Numbered from the stretch's first letter, positions 10,401 through 18,743 are shown. The stretch is 36,050 nt of DNA from Saprospiraceae bacterium (GCA_007125435.1 SLDF01000036.1:1-36050), one strand, 5' to 3'. Numbers and translations: made by a program. Notes: a model not told the origin generated them from the letters alone.

Positions 10401-10926
10401 CAAAGTGACAGGTAGAATGCTCGATCACTACTACGAGGCTCAGGCGGGAATTGGTGTACACAAATCACCCGAATTATATGGTGCATTCCCAACGGATCCG
10501 TATTCCCATACACCTAAACATAAAGGTGCTCAGCAACCCGGAATGACCGGACAAGTCAAAGAAGATATTCTTTCTCGACAAATAGAGTTGGGTATAATCA
10601 TTCAAGATGGGTGCCTCGGGTTTAATCCTGTCTTGCTGAGAAAAGAAGAGTTTCAAGATGAAGCTGTAAAGGTAAGCTTCACAACAGTTAATAAGTCACA
10701 AGAGGCCATTGAGCTATTAAATGGCCAACTCATGTTTAGTGTTTGTCAGGTGCCTGTAGTATACAGCCTATCTGACCAAGAGAGGATACGCGTCATTTTT
10801 ACTGATGGAACTGTAAAAGAAATCGAAGGTAATACAATGGACAATAGGACGAGTAGAGAGATATTTAGTAGATCAGGAATGGTCAAACAAGTCAAAGTAG
10901 ATGTAAATCAAGAAATATTGAAATAA
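7480..10926 (+). CDS. Beta-1,3-oligoglucan phosphorylase, GH149-like
   Basis: 1148 residues and no signal peptide, so cytoplasmic. The fold resembles GH94-type phosphorylases. The segment RPEWNDANNALVG carries the expected general acid Asp646, and a later segment with GAQQPGMTGQVKED fits the phosphate-binding region shared by GH149 and GH161. The length fits GH149, founded on Euglena and bacterial beta-1,3-glucan phosphorylases; GH161 is the alternative. It should split beta-1,3-oligoglucans with phosphate, releasing alpha-glucose-1-phosphate and saving one ATP per glucose. The start is TTG at 7480; the next in-frame Met is 36 codons on and would cut into the N-terminal domain. The stop overlaps the start of the next gene (TAATG), suggesting coupled translation. 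Confidence 0.85.
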   Translation: MNKTVTDTRNSSLDIVEIDNEFYICISHCDALRPFFMSIVSHSDHWMFISSNGGLTAGRRNADFALFPYYTDDKITDMAELTGSKTIVKVIGDDKMQYWEPMSNRQIGQFDIERCLYKSIFGNKVIFEEINNSLGLIFKYRWSTSEKFGFVRDASLQNISGSVCNVEILDGLQNLLPYGVNSDLQNASSNLVDAYKRNEWHPETGLGIFALSAIIVDKAEPSEALKANIVWSLGIEQGTYLLSSRQLDAFRNNEKLIAESDVKGEKGAYFVHTSNRIEANQNMFWRMVADVNKSHSQITETIQTLSEKDGLWKDIDEDISIGTKSLMSLVRASDGMQRTSDRLRDIRHYSNVLFNIMRGGIFDDGYRIEKKDFFNYLSKANKALFEKHRHVLNQLENTFYRDQLMEVITQISDSDLNRLSIEYLPLKFSRRHGDPSRPWNRFSINLKDERDGSKILDYEGNWRDIFQNWEALSYSYPAFIESMIYKFLNASTFDGYNPYRVTKDGFDWETIEPDDPWSYIGYWGDHQIIYLQKFLEILEKFSPGKLKELLSKEDFVYAAVPYRIKTYDDIVKNPKDTIDFDEAWDKSIRKRRDQKGADGALLTDSNELIYHVNFIEKILATVLAKLINFIPEGGIWMNTQRPEWNDANNALVGNGVSMVTLYYLRRMLSFFTHVINSTDIENTQISNEMVELYHSVRNVFEDNKSLLDQKEISDNKRKEIVDALGKAGSDYRMHIYNSGFWGKKRTISKEGLQRFFNLSLKFLEHTIKKGKRSDGLYHTYNLMTYSKGGISLTYLDEMLEGQVAVLSSAYLRPEEALKVMDALKSSALFRPDQYSYLLYPEKELPGFLHKNIIGKEDANSSELIQKLLKDNNTEVIEKSINGNYHFNGNFKNANDLKVALDQLSQNGYEALVKKEGESILEIFEKVFNHKAFTGRSGTFFAYEGLGSIYWHMVSKLLLAIQECCLDGINKRVDTKVTGRMLDHYYEAQAGIGVHKSPELYGAFPTDPYSHTPKHKGAQQPGMTGQVKEDILSRQIELGIIIQDGCLGFNPVLLRKEEFQDEAVKVSFTTVNKSQEAIELLNGQLMFSVCQVPVVYSLSDQERIRVIFTDGTVKEIEGNTMDNRTSREIFSRSGMVKQVKVDVNQEILK

Positions 10927-12239
10927 TGAGACATGGTAAGTATCAGATTAGACATAGTCAAGGGTCATTTGACCTGATACGATTATTTGCTTTGTCAATA
11001 TTATCAATTATCATTTTGTCATGTAATTCTATGGAAAAAGAAAAAAAAGAAATTATAACAGCGGCTGAAATCCTGGGTAATCCAGATTATCAAGCCATAT
11101 CATATGGTGGGTATAGGCACAAGACTAGAGATATCCAGCCTACAATAGAAGAGCTCAAAGAAGATCTTAAAATCTTGCATGCCATGGGCATCAGGATCCT
11201 AAGGACATATAATGTTCATCTGGAGGAAGCCTCAAATCTGCTAAAAAGTATCAGAGCCTTAAAAGAAGAGGATAATACATTTGAAATGTACATCATGCTT
11301 GGAGCCTGGATAGATTGTAAGAATGCCTGGACACACTTGCCCCTTGATCACAATGCTGAGAGTGAAGATAATGCTATCGAAATCAATAGAGCGGTAGAGC
11401 TTGCCAATACTTATGATGATATTGTCAAGGTTATTGCAGTAGGTAATGAAGCTATGGTGAAATGGGCCACTAGCTACTATGTACAACCTTGGGTCATACT
11501 GAAATGGGTAAATCACTTACAGGGCTTAAAGTCAGAAGGTGAGCTTCCCTCAGACATTTGGATTACCAGCTCTGACAATTTTGCCTCATGGGGCGGTGGA
11601 GATGCTGAATATCATGTTGATGATTTGAACGAACTCATCAAAGCCGTAGACTTCTTATCTGTACATACCTATCCCATGCACGATACGCACTATAACCCAC
11701 AGTTCTGGGGAGTCCATCCTACAGAAAAGGATCTCGAAAAAGAGGAGATCATAAACAGAGCGATGGTCAGGTCAAGAGATTATGCAATAGAGCAGTACAA
11801 TAGTGTCATTGCATATATGAAGTCTATTGGAGAAAATAAACCTGTACATATTGGCGAGACGGGCTGGGCTACACATTCGAGTGGATACTATGGCCATAAT
11901 GGATCAAAAGCAACCGATGAGTACAAGTCAGCACTTTATCACCAGCTTATGAGAGAGTGGTCAAATGAAAACAATGTCAGTTGCTTTTACTTCGAAGCAT
12001 TCGATGAGCAGTGGAAGGATAGTGCAAACCCAAAAGGTTCCGAAAATCACTTTGGTCTGATCAATCTAAAGTCTCAAGTAAAATACGCCCTTTGGGATCT
12101 TGTGGATAAAGGTATTTTCGATGGTCTGACAAGAGACGGACAACCTATCACAAAGACATTCGGTGGAGACACTTCTCTCCTGATGCAAACTGTGGAGATG
12201 CCTCCAATTGTAGAACACTTACAAATAGTAGAAAAATGA
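10926..12239 (+). CDS. GH17 beta-1,3-glucanase/glucosyltransferase-like lipoprotein
   Basis: 437 residues. A signal peptide with a long n-region ends at lipobox IILSC (Cys33). One GH17 TIM barrel follows: acid/base Glu175 in VGNEAM and nucleophile Glu311 in IGETGWA. Between these the barrel contains an insertion with SVHTYPMHDTHYNPQFWG. The sequence after the Cys (NSMEKEKKE) is mixed lysine/acidic, so surface or periplasmic placement is open. Its ATG overlaps the stop of the phosphorylase gene, and its own stop overlaps the next ATG (ATGA), so three genes are tightly coupled. It probably acts on beta-1,3-oligosaccharides; GH17 enzymes may hydrolyse or transglycosylate, and sequence does not decide which. 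Confidence 0.88.
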   Translation: MRHGKYQIRHSQGSFDLIRLFALSILSIIILSCNSMEKEKKEIITAAEILGNPDYQAISYGGYRHKTRDIQPTIEELKEDLKILHAMGIRILRTYNVHLEEASNLLKSIRALKEEDNTFEMYIMLGAWIDCKNAWTHLPLDHNAESEDNAIEINRAVELANTYDDIVKVIAVGNEAMVKWATSYYVQPWVILKWVNHLQGLKSEGELPSDIWITSSDNFASWGGGDAEYHVDDLNELIKAVDFLSVHTYPMHDTHYNPQFWGVHPTEKDLEKEEIINRAMVRSRDYAIEQYNSVIAYMKSIGENKPVHIGETGWATHSSGYYGHNGSKATDEYKSALYHQLMREWSNENNVSCFYFEAFDEQWKDSANPKGSENHFGLINLKSQVKYALWDLVDKGIFDGLTRDGQPITKTFGGDTSLLMQTVEMPPIVEHLQIVEK

Positions 12240-13732
12240 AAAAGATGGCATACAAGTCTGTGATATTTACTTTGGCATGTACTTTAATGCTGGTCACGTC
12301 TTGTCAAGAGGAACATGAGATGAATATTAAAGCATTTGAAACATCGTCTTCAGGGAAAAAATTTGAAGCAATAGATATGGGCATCGAAGGTGATGCTGAC
12401 GTTAATATTGTCATCAATAGAGAAGATGAGCACCAGGAAATAACAGGGTTTGGGGGATCATTTACAGAGGCCTCAGCATATTTGCTCAATCAGCTAAGTG
12501 ATGAAAACCGTCAAAAAATCATCAATGCATACTTTAGTGATGATGGTGCCAGGTATTCTCTGACAAGGACACATATTAATTCCTGCGACTTTTCTCTAGG
12601 ACAATATTCATATGCCCCGGTAGAGGGTGATACCGCTCTTGAGCATTTCAGCATAGAGGAGGATATGGATGATATCATACCGATGATTAAATCAGCAAGT
12701 GAAGTATCGAGTGAGGGGTTTAAGATTATTTCCTCTCCATGGACAGCACCACCCTGGATGAAGGATAATAACAGCTGGGTAGGTGGTAAGCTTTTAAAGG
12801 AACACTACCCAACATGGGCGCTGTTTTTTAAAAAGTATGTTGATGCCTATGCAGACCAAGGAATCAAGATTTGGGGGGTTACCGTCGAGAACGAGCCATT
12901 GGGCAACGACAATAACTGGGAGAGTATGCATTACACTCCGGAGGAAATGAATGATTTCGTAAAGAACCATCTTGGACCACTGTTCAGAGAGCACGAACTA
13001 AATGTAAAAATCATGGGCTACGATCAAAACCGAGATGAAGAGCTGTATCACTGGGTAGATATAATGTATGGTGATGAAGAAGCAGCTGAATACTACGATG
13101 GCACGGCCATTCATTGGTACGCCAGCACGTTTGATTATTTTCCGGAAGCGCTCAAGTATGCGCATGAGGCTGCACCAGATAAGCACCTCATTCAGACAGA
13201 AGCCTGCATAGATGCACAAGTGCCGGTATGGCAAGATGATGATTGGTATTGGTCAAAAGAAGCTACAGACTGGGGCTACAATTGGGCTCCTGAAGAGAGA
13301 AAGCATTTTCATCCAAAGTATGTACCAGCCTTTCGCTATGCGCGTGATATCATTGGCTGTCTCAATAATCATGTCGATGGATGGGTGGATTGGAATATGG
13401 TATTGGATCGTCAAGGCGGACCAAACTGGTTTGAAAACTGGTGCATTGCCCCTGTAATTGTAGACCCTGATCAAGACGAGGTCTATTTTACACCACTTTA
13501 TTATGTCATGAAGCATTTCAGTAAATACATCAGACCGGGAGCAAAGAGAATTGGGTTTGATATCGATAGTGATAGCATTATGTGCACAGCTGCTTTGAAT
13601 CCTGATGGCACCATTGCTGTCGTTTTATTCAATGAAAATAAAGAAAAAGTCAATGTAATTATAAAGGTTGGGGATGCTGAGAATCAAGTCATATTAAATG
13701 GCGAAGCCATACAAACTATAGTTTTTAATTAA
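12236..13732 (+). CDS. GH30 exo-beta-glucosidase/glucanase lipoprotein
   Basis: 498 residues. Lipobox VTSC (Cys23) is followed by QEEHE, a strong surface-lipoprotein-like acidic run. The GH30 catalytic barrel shows ITGFGGSFTEA near residue 70, acid/base Glu220 in VENEP and nucleophile Glu322 in IQTEACI. The C-terminal beta-sandwich that accompanies GH30 ends with VVLFNENKEKVNV. In laminarin loci GH30 commonly removes beta-1,6 glucose branches or acts as a beta-1,3-exoglucosidase; either would fit. Its start overlaps the GH17 stop by four bases. Subfamily 1 is suggested by the overall pattern but was not tested. Confidence 0.9.
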   Translation: MKKMAYKSVIFTLACTLMLVTSCQEEHEMNIKAFETSSSGKKFEAIDMGIEGDADVNIVINREDEHQEITGFGGSFTEASAYLLNQLSDENRQKIINAYFSDDGARYSLTRTHINSCDFSLGQYSYAPVEGDTALEHFSIEEDMDDIIPMIKSASEVSSEGFKIISSPWTAPPWMKDNNSWVGGKLLKEHYPTWALFFKKYVDAYADQGIKIWGVTVENEPLGNDNNWESMHYTPEEMNDFVKNHLGPLFREHELNVKIMGYDQNRDEELYHWVDIMYGDEEAAEYYDGTAIHWYASTFDYFPEALKYAHEAAPDKHLIQTEACIDAQVPVWQDDDWYWSKEATDWGYNWAPEERKHFHPKYVPAFRYARDIIGCLNNHVDGWVDWNMVLDRQGGPNWFENWCIAPVIVDPDQDEVYFTPLYYVMKHFSKYIRPGAKRIGFDIDSDSIMCTAALNPDGTIAVVLFNENKEKVNVIIKVGDAENQVILNGEAIQTIVFN

Positions 13733-13748
13733 ATCAATAAGGTTAGAC

Positions 13749-16169
13749 ATGGAGCAGAAAGCACTCACGAATCAAGTACCATGGGCACAAAAAATAGCCT
13801 TTGGTTTAGGTATGTTGGCCAACCAAATGTTCCCGGCAGCACTTGGTATTTTTATGGTAGTGCTGGTGCAGGACCTTGGGTTTCCGGGTTGGATGTGGGG
13901 TATTTTGTTTTTCCTGCCGCGTGTTTTTGACTCTATCACTGATCCAATTATGGGCTTTATCTCAGATAATACTAAATCAATCTGGGGGAGGCGACGACAG
14001 TACGTATTTATTGGCGCTATTATTATGGGGGTTGCCTTTATCGTCATGTGGCAGCTCTATCGAGAAAACGGTGTGAATTATAACTTTACCTATTTTTTGT
14101 TGTGGTCAATTGTGTTTTATCTAGGTCTGACTGTATTTAGTGTGCCATATGTAGCCATGGGATATGAGATGAGTGAGGACTTTCACGAGCGTACAGATAT
14201 TATGGCAGTGGCACAGTGGATCGGCCAGTGGGCATGGGTGATAGCGCCCTGGCTTTGGGTGGTAATGTATGATCCGGATTGGTTTCCTAATGCAGATACG
14301 GCGACGCGGACACTAGCCGTATGGGTGGGTGGAGTATGTATGTTATTAGCAATGGTACCTGCTATTTTCATAAAGAGTGAATCAACAGCAGATCGTAAAG
14401 ATCTTGCACCACTTAATTTTAAATCAATAGGCAAGAGTTTTGTTAATATTCTGAAAAGCTTTAAAGAAGCTTTTCAGTCTGTACCATTTAGGAAGCTTTG
14501 TGTATCTACCTTTTTGATTTTCAATGCTTTTAACACCATCGCAAGTTTTTCTTTTTTTATTGTAGTCTACTACTTATTTAATGGTGATGCTGCTGCTGCG
14601 GGTGTATGGCCTACGCTTTTTGGTAGTCTAGGGGCATTGGTAACCACGTTTTTGGTCATTCCTATTGTGGCTAGAATGTCTAAGGTGATGGGCAAGAAGC
14701 AAGCCTTTATATTGTCGCAGTCGATATCTATAGTGGGTTATATTCTGCTATGGTTTTTATTTGTCCCCGGCAAACCATACATGTTTATTTTTGCTTTGCC
14801 TTTTTTCTCATTCGGTATAGGTAGTTTGTTTACACTTATGATGTCAATGACAGCAGATGTATGCGATCTGGATGAGCTTCAATATGGAAAAAGGAGAGAG
14901 GGTATTTTTGGTGCCATTTACTGGTGGATGGTTAAGTTTGGTTTTGCTATAGCAGGATTACTTAGTGGAGCTATTATTTCGCTAGTGGGATTTAATCCTA
15001 CAGCTGAGGTTCAGACAGAGGGTGCTGTGACCGGTCTAAGAATTTTTTATTCAGGTCTGCCAATACTCGGAACACTGATAGCCATACTGGTCATGCGCAA
15101 TTATGATCTGACTGAAGAAAAGTCAAATGAAATAAGAAGACAATTGAATGAACGCAAGAGGCCAAAACCATCCGGTTATACAGGTGGTAACGTCTTAGGC
15201 GACCTGGATGTATCTCAATTATCAAAAGAAGGCCTTCTTGCTAAGTTTCCATACTACTTGCCTTCGCCACTTGACCCCACATTGTTGGATAGAAAGCCAT
15301 TGGGCAAATTATTTGCTGAAACTTTTGATGAGCAAATGCACGGTATATGCTTCAGTGCCTATCGCAAAGGTCAGTCTCCCGGAGATGAGGTAACTGAAGA
15401 TCAAATCCGTAAACGATTAGAAGTATTAAAGCCTCATACGAAGTGGATAAGAACATTCTCCTGTACACATGGAAACGAGAAAATCCCTGTCATAGCTAAA
15501 GAAATGGGCATGAAAACCCTCGTGGGTGCATGGATTAATGAGGATATAGAGCAAAATGAAGAGGAGATTGAGAGCTTAATAAGATTAATGAATGAAGGCT
15601 ATGTCGATATGGCAGCAGTCGGTAATGAGGTTTTATTCAGAAGAGAGTTGGTGCCGGAGCAAATCATACAATACATCCGAAGAATTAAAGACAATACAAA
15701 AGATATACCCGTGGGCTATGTCGATGTATACTACGAGTTTTTTGATAAGCCTGAATTAGTGGATGCTTGCGATGTCTTATTCATAAATGGCTACCCATTC
15801 TGGGAAGGCGTAAGTATAGAACATGCGAGCTTATACTTACAGGTGATGTACCAAAAAGTGGTAGACATAGCAATGGGCAAAAAGGTCATCATTGCTGAAA
15901 CAGGATGGCCATCGAAAGGACAAATGGTGAAGGCTGCTGTACCATCTACTGAAAATGTAAGACGGTATTTTATTGATGTAAGTCACTGGGCTAAGTCAAA
16001 GAAAGTAGACTTCTTCTACTTTGCCTCATTCGATGAATTGTGGAAGATTCACTTCGAAGGGTGGGCAGGTTCATCATGGGGACTATGGGATGTCAACGAA
16101 CAATTTAAATATGAATACGACGAACGTATTCAAGAGGATGGAGCAATCGAAAAGATTGAGGACGCATGA
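13749..16169 (+). CDS. MFS/GPH sugar symporter fused to a cytoplasmic GH17 domain
   Basis: 806 residues. The first ~455 form a 12-TM transporter of the glycoside-pentoside-hexuronide:cation type; the loop after TM2 reads FDSITDPIMGFISDNTKS followed by GRRRQY, matching the family signature. A basic linker (RRQLNERKRPKP, about 455-470) leads into a complete GH17 barrel (about 490-800) with acid/base Glu627 in VGNEVL and nucleophile Glu717 in IAETGWPS. With an even TM number both ends should face the cytoplasm, so the enzyme would meet the sugar as it leaves the carrier. The following free gene is a paralogue of this domain. The reading frame is continuous, with no sign of an assembly join. Confidence 0.88.
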   Translation: MEQKALTNQVPWAQKIAFGLGMLANQMFPAALGIFMVVLVQDLGFPGWMWGILFFLPRVFDSITDPIMGFISDNTKSIWGRRRQYVFIGAIIMGVAFIVMWQLYRENGVNYNFTYFLLWSIVFYLGLTVFSVPYVAMGYEMSEDFHERTDIMAVAQWIGQWAWVIAPWLWVVMYDPDWFPNADTATRTLAVWVGGVCMLLAMVPAIFIKSESTADRKDLAPLNFKSIGKSFVNILKSFKEAFQSVPFRKLCVSTFLIFNAFNTIASFSFFIVVYYLFNGDAAAAGVWPTLFGSLGALVTTFLVIPIVARMSKVMGKKQAFILSQSISIVGYILLWFLFVPGKPYMFIFALPFFSFGIGSLFTLMMSMTADVCDLDELQYGKRREGIFGAIYWWMVKFGFAIAGLLSGAIISLVGFNPTAEVQTEGAVTGLRIFYSGLPILGTLIAILVMRNYDLTEEKSNEIRRQLNERKRPKPSGYTGGNVLGDLDVSQLSKEGLLAKFPYYLPSPLDPTLLDRKPLGKLFAETFDEQMHGICFSAYRKGQSPGDEVTEDQIRKRLEVLKPHTKWIRTFSCTHGNEKIPVIAKEMGMKTLVGAWINEDIEQNEEEIESLIRLMNEGYVDMAAVGNEVLFRRELVPEQIIQYIRRIKDNTKDIPVGYVDVYYEFFDKPELVDACDVLFINGYPFWEGVSIEHASLYLQVMYQKVVDIAMGKKVIIAETGWPSKGQMVKAAVPSTENVRRYFIDVSHWAKSKKVDFFYFASFDELWKIHFEGWAGSSWGLWDVNEQFKYEYDERIQEDGAIEKIEDA

Positions 16170-16212
16170 AGCGATATGTTTTGTTAGTGCCTAGATCACA
16201 TGTGGTCAGCTA

Positions 16213-16236
16213 GAATTTATGCATAATTAGGGTTAA
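16213..16236 (-). repeat. Fragment of the AACCC...ATGCAT short repeat
   Basis: The reverse strand reads TAACCCTAATTATGCATAAA, resembling the left half of the units at 28144-28180 and 35721-35763. It lies just before structured repeat copy 2. Confidence 0.4.
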
Positions 16237-16246
16237 ATACTCTAAA

Positions 16247-16373
16247 GCATCAGCGATGTGTAGTGGGTCACGAGCGTATGCGAGTGAGTCCGAAGGACCG
16301 AGCGAATAGCGAGCCCCGAAACGTAGCGACCCCATCCCTACCTAATTCATTAGGGAGGGATGGGGTGATGCCC
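16247..16373 (+). repeat. Structured dispersed repeat, copy 2
   Basis: It begins with the same GCATCAGCGATGTGTAG as 967 and ends GGGGTGATGCCC. The core GCCCCGAAACGTAGCGACCCC is shared with copy 1. The terminal stem pairs 16330-16339 with 16356-16365 and, after one A/G mismatch, 16341-16345 with 16350-16354; its bases differ entirely from copy 1. It separates the fused and the free GH17 genes within an otherwise tight operon, and could act as an mRNA-stabilising or attenuating structure. Confidence 0.7.
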
Positions 16374-16413
16374 AAATAAAAAATAATTATTAGCCATTTA
16401 AAAAATTGAAATA

Positions 16414-17334
16414 GTGTCATACAGGTCAGAACAGTTTTTAAAGTATAAGCCAAATAGTGAGGCATTGAAGTCAATGCTGGCTCAGGATCTATCGGAGGAT
16501 GATATAAGAGACTTGTTTTTGGAGGTGCTGAATAGCGGATTGCATGGTCTATGTTTTAGTCTCTATGAGGAAGGTCAAAAACCTGGTGATTATATATCTG
16601 AGGCACAGATCAGACGAAGGCTGAGAATACTGAAACCTTACACGCAATGGGTCAGGTCTTTCTCCACGACAGAGAGCAATGATATGATACCAAAAATAGC
16701 TAAGGAATTTGGTATGAAGACAATGGTAGGCGCATGGATAGGGTATGAGGCTGACAAAAATGAGGAAGAGATAGAGGGACTTATAAAACTGGCCCATGAT
16801 GGATATGTGGATATTGCAGCCGTAGGAAATGAAGTCCTGTACAGGGGAGACTTGTCCAAGGAGGAATTGATACAAAAGATAAACCATGTCAAATCCAAAG
16901 TGACCCATATTCCTGTGGGCTATGTAGATGCATATTATGAGTTTGTGAGGCATCCTGACCTGGTCGAAGTGTGTGATGTGATTCTTAGTAACTGCTATCC
17001 GTTCTGGGAGGGTAGCTCATGTGAGGATGCTCTGGGTCACGCCAGACACATGTATCACCAGTGCAAGCAAGTCGCACAGGGCAAAAAGGTCATCATCACC
17101 GAAACGGGCTGGCCATCGCAAGGTGAGTCTCTCGGTCATGCTTACCCCGGCAATATAAATGCGATGAAGTACTTTATCAATACCCAACTGTGGTCAGCTG
17201 ATGAGGATATAGAGATGTTTTATTTTTCGTCATTTGATGAAGATTGGAAAGTTGGAGCTGAGGGTGAAGTAGGCGCATACTGGGGGATCTGGGACAAAAA
17301 AGAGATACTGAAATATATTAAAAAAGCACAATAG
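16414..17334 (+). CDS. Free cytoplasmic GH17 glycoside hydrolase
   Basis: 306 residues, no signal peptide. It aligns along its length with the C-terminal domain of the transporter fusion upstream: shared stretches include GYVD(I/M)AAVGNEVL, HIPVGYVD-like and ETGWPS. Acid/base Glu140 and nucleophile Glu230 are intact. The start is GTG at 16414; no in-frame ATG gives a full barrel. It is one of three GH17 modules in the locus and the second predicted cytoplasmic one. It may hydrolyse or transglycosylate imported beta-1,3-oligosaccharides to suit the phosphorylase; this role is inferred. The stop codon lies in a small hairpin followed by T residues. Confidence 0.87.
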   Translation: MSYRSEQFLKYKPNSEALKSMLAQDLSEDDIRDLFLEVLNSGLHGLCFSLYEEGQKPGDYISEAQIRRRLRILKPYTQWVRSFSTTESNDMIPKIAKEFGMKTMVGAWIGYEADKNEEEIEGLIKLAHDGYVDIAAVGNEVLYRGDLSKEELIQKINHVKSKVTHIPVGYVDAYYEFVRHPDLVEVCDVILSNCYPFWEGSSCEDALGHARHMYHQCKQVAQGKKVIITETGWPSQGESLGHAYPGNINAMKYFINTQLWSADEDIEMFYFSSFDEDWKVGAEGEVGAYWGIWDKKEILKYIKKAQ

Positions 17335-17350
17335 ACTTTGTCTATTTTTA
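17330..17350 (+). terminator. Weak hairpin terminator overlapping the GH17 stop
   Basis: AATAGAC (17330-17336) and GTCTATT (17340-17346) form a 7-base-pair stem with a TTT loop, followed by TTTTA. It contains the TAG stop. Short stem, so partial termination at most. Confidence 0.45.
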
Positions 17351-17392
17351 TATAGTTATGTTTATATTTATTGAAATTCTAAAATATTAGTT

Positions 17393-18727
17393 ATGAAAAT
17401 TTTTACAATTACACTAACGGTGATTTTATTCTCGATCACCTTAAATGCACAAAATGGGCCGATAGATTTTGAGCCAGATGGTTTTGGTGCCGACTGGACC
17501 TGGACTGTGTTTGAGAATGACGACAACCCGCCTCTCGAAATCATAGAGAATCCCGATAAATCGGGTATAAATACTTCTGATTTCGTTGCGCAGTTTACAG
17601 CTACTCAAGATGGTCAGCCGTTTGCGGGCGTTGAGTCTCTCAGAGGTGGCCCTGATTTGGGTCCATTTGTATTAGATGCCACAAACTCAACGATAAGGAT
17701 CATGGTATGGAAGTCTGTCATTAGTGATGTGGGTATTAAGTTAGCCTCTCCAACAGGTTGGTCTCAAGGTGAAATAAAAGTAGCCAATACGAAAGTAAAT
17801 GAGTGGGAAGAGTTGACCTTTGATTTTTCTGGTTTTATTAATCCACCTGATGCTGAAGGCCAATTAGACCACATCGTTGTTTTTCCTGATTTTAATGACA
17901 GAGGTCAGGATAATGTAGTCTTTTTTGACAATATCACTTTTGGTGAGCCGGATGGTGGTGGTGATGAAGATGAACCGGCAACCGCGGCTCCAACTCCTCA
18001 AGAGGACCCATCTAGTGTCATCTCACTATTTAGTGATGCTTATGATAATGTGCCTGTTGATACATGGCGTACTGATTGGTCAGCGGGAAATCTACAAGAT
18101 ATAGAGATAAACGGGAACCCGACAAAGCTATATACGAATGTTGACTTTATAGGCATAGAGACTGTAGCCAATCAAATTGATATCACTGGAATGACCAACT
18201 TTCGAATCGATATCTGGTCGCCCAATCATACTTTTTTCGGCGTGAAGCTGGTAGACTTTGGGCCTTCTGGCGAATTTGGTGGGGGTGATGACACAGAGCA
18301 TCAGATAGATTTCGTCGACGTAGCTCAAGGTGAATGGATCAGTATCGACATACCTTTGAGCGAATTTGAAGGGTTAATGAATAGAGAGAACATTGCTCAA
18401 TTCATATTGGTTGGTCAACCAACTGGTGAGACCACGCTCTATGTAGACAATGTTTATTTTTATGATGCTACTTCTGTAAACACAAACATAGTCGACTTAG
18501 AGGAAGATATGATAGAGTTATTTCCCAATCCTGTGCTTTCAGGATCTGAGGTCAATCTAAGCGAATCAGTAAAAGAGATGACCATTGTTGACTTTAGCGG
18601 TAGAGTCATTGATAGAGCGTTGAATACTTCTATCATACAGACCAACAGATTGAGACCGGGGGCATACTTTCTTCAGGTCATTACCGATGATAATAAACGA
18701 CAAGTTTTAAAACTATTGGTACAGTAA
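17393..18727 (+). CDS. T9SS-exported carbohydrate-binding protein
   Basis: 444 residues. Signal peptide of about 20 residues (ending LNAQ). Domains: an N-terminal beta-sandwich (about 22-185) similar in style to the first domain of the 4654-6537 lipoprotein; a linker with GGGDEDEPATAAPTP; one carbohydrate-binding-like domain (about 197-360) closely related to the tandem pair in that lipoprotein (FSDAYDNVPVDTW, GEFGGGDD, IPLSEFEG); and a type A T9SS sorting domain (about 365-444) with LFPNPV and the terminal RQVLKLLVQ strand. No catalytic motif. It should be delivered to the surface or released and bind the same glucan. It probably has its own promoter, since a small hairpin lies before it and a strong terminator after it. 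Confidence 0.8.
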   Translation: MKIFTITLTVILFSITLNAQNGPIDFEPDGFGADWTWTVFENDDNPPLEIIENPDKSGINTSDFVAQFTATQDGQPFAGVESLRGGPDLGPFVLDATNSTIRIMVWKSVISDVGIKLASPTGWSQGEIKVANTKVNEWEELTFDFSGFINPPDAEGQLDHIVVFPDFNDRGQDNVVFFDNITFGEPDGGGDEDEPATAAPTPQEDPSSVISLFSDAYDNVPVDTWRTDWSAGNLQDIEINGNPTKLYTNVDFIGIETVANQIDITGMTNFRIDIWSPNHTFFGVKLVDFGPSGEFGGGDDTEHQIDFVDVAQGEWISIDIPLSEFEGLMNRENIAQFILVGQPTGETTLYVDNVYFYDATSVNTNIVDLEEDMIELFPNPVLSGSEVNLSESVKEMTIVDFSGRVIDRALNTSIIQTNRLRPGAYFLQVITDDNKRQVLKLLVQ

Positions 18728-18743
18728 ATAAATTAGTGTTTAT

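Noticed and set aside
13212..13457. Second plus-strand frame inside the GH30 gene
   Set aside because: The GH30 frame holds the catalytic residues; the other frame is an overlap shadow.
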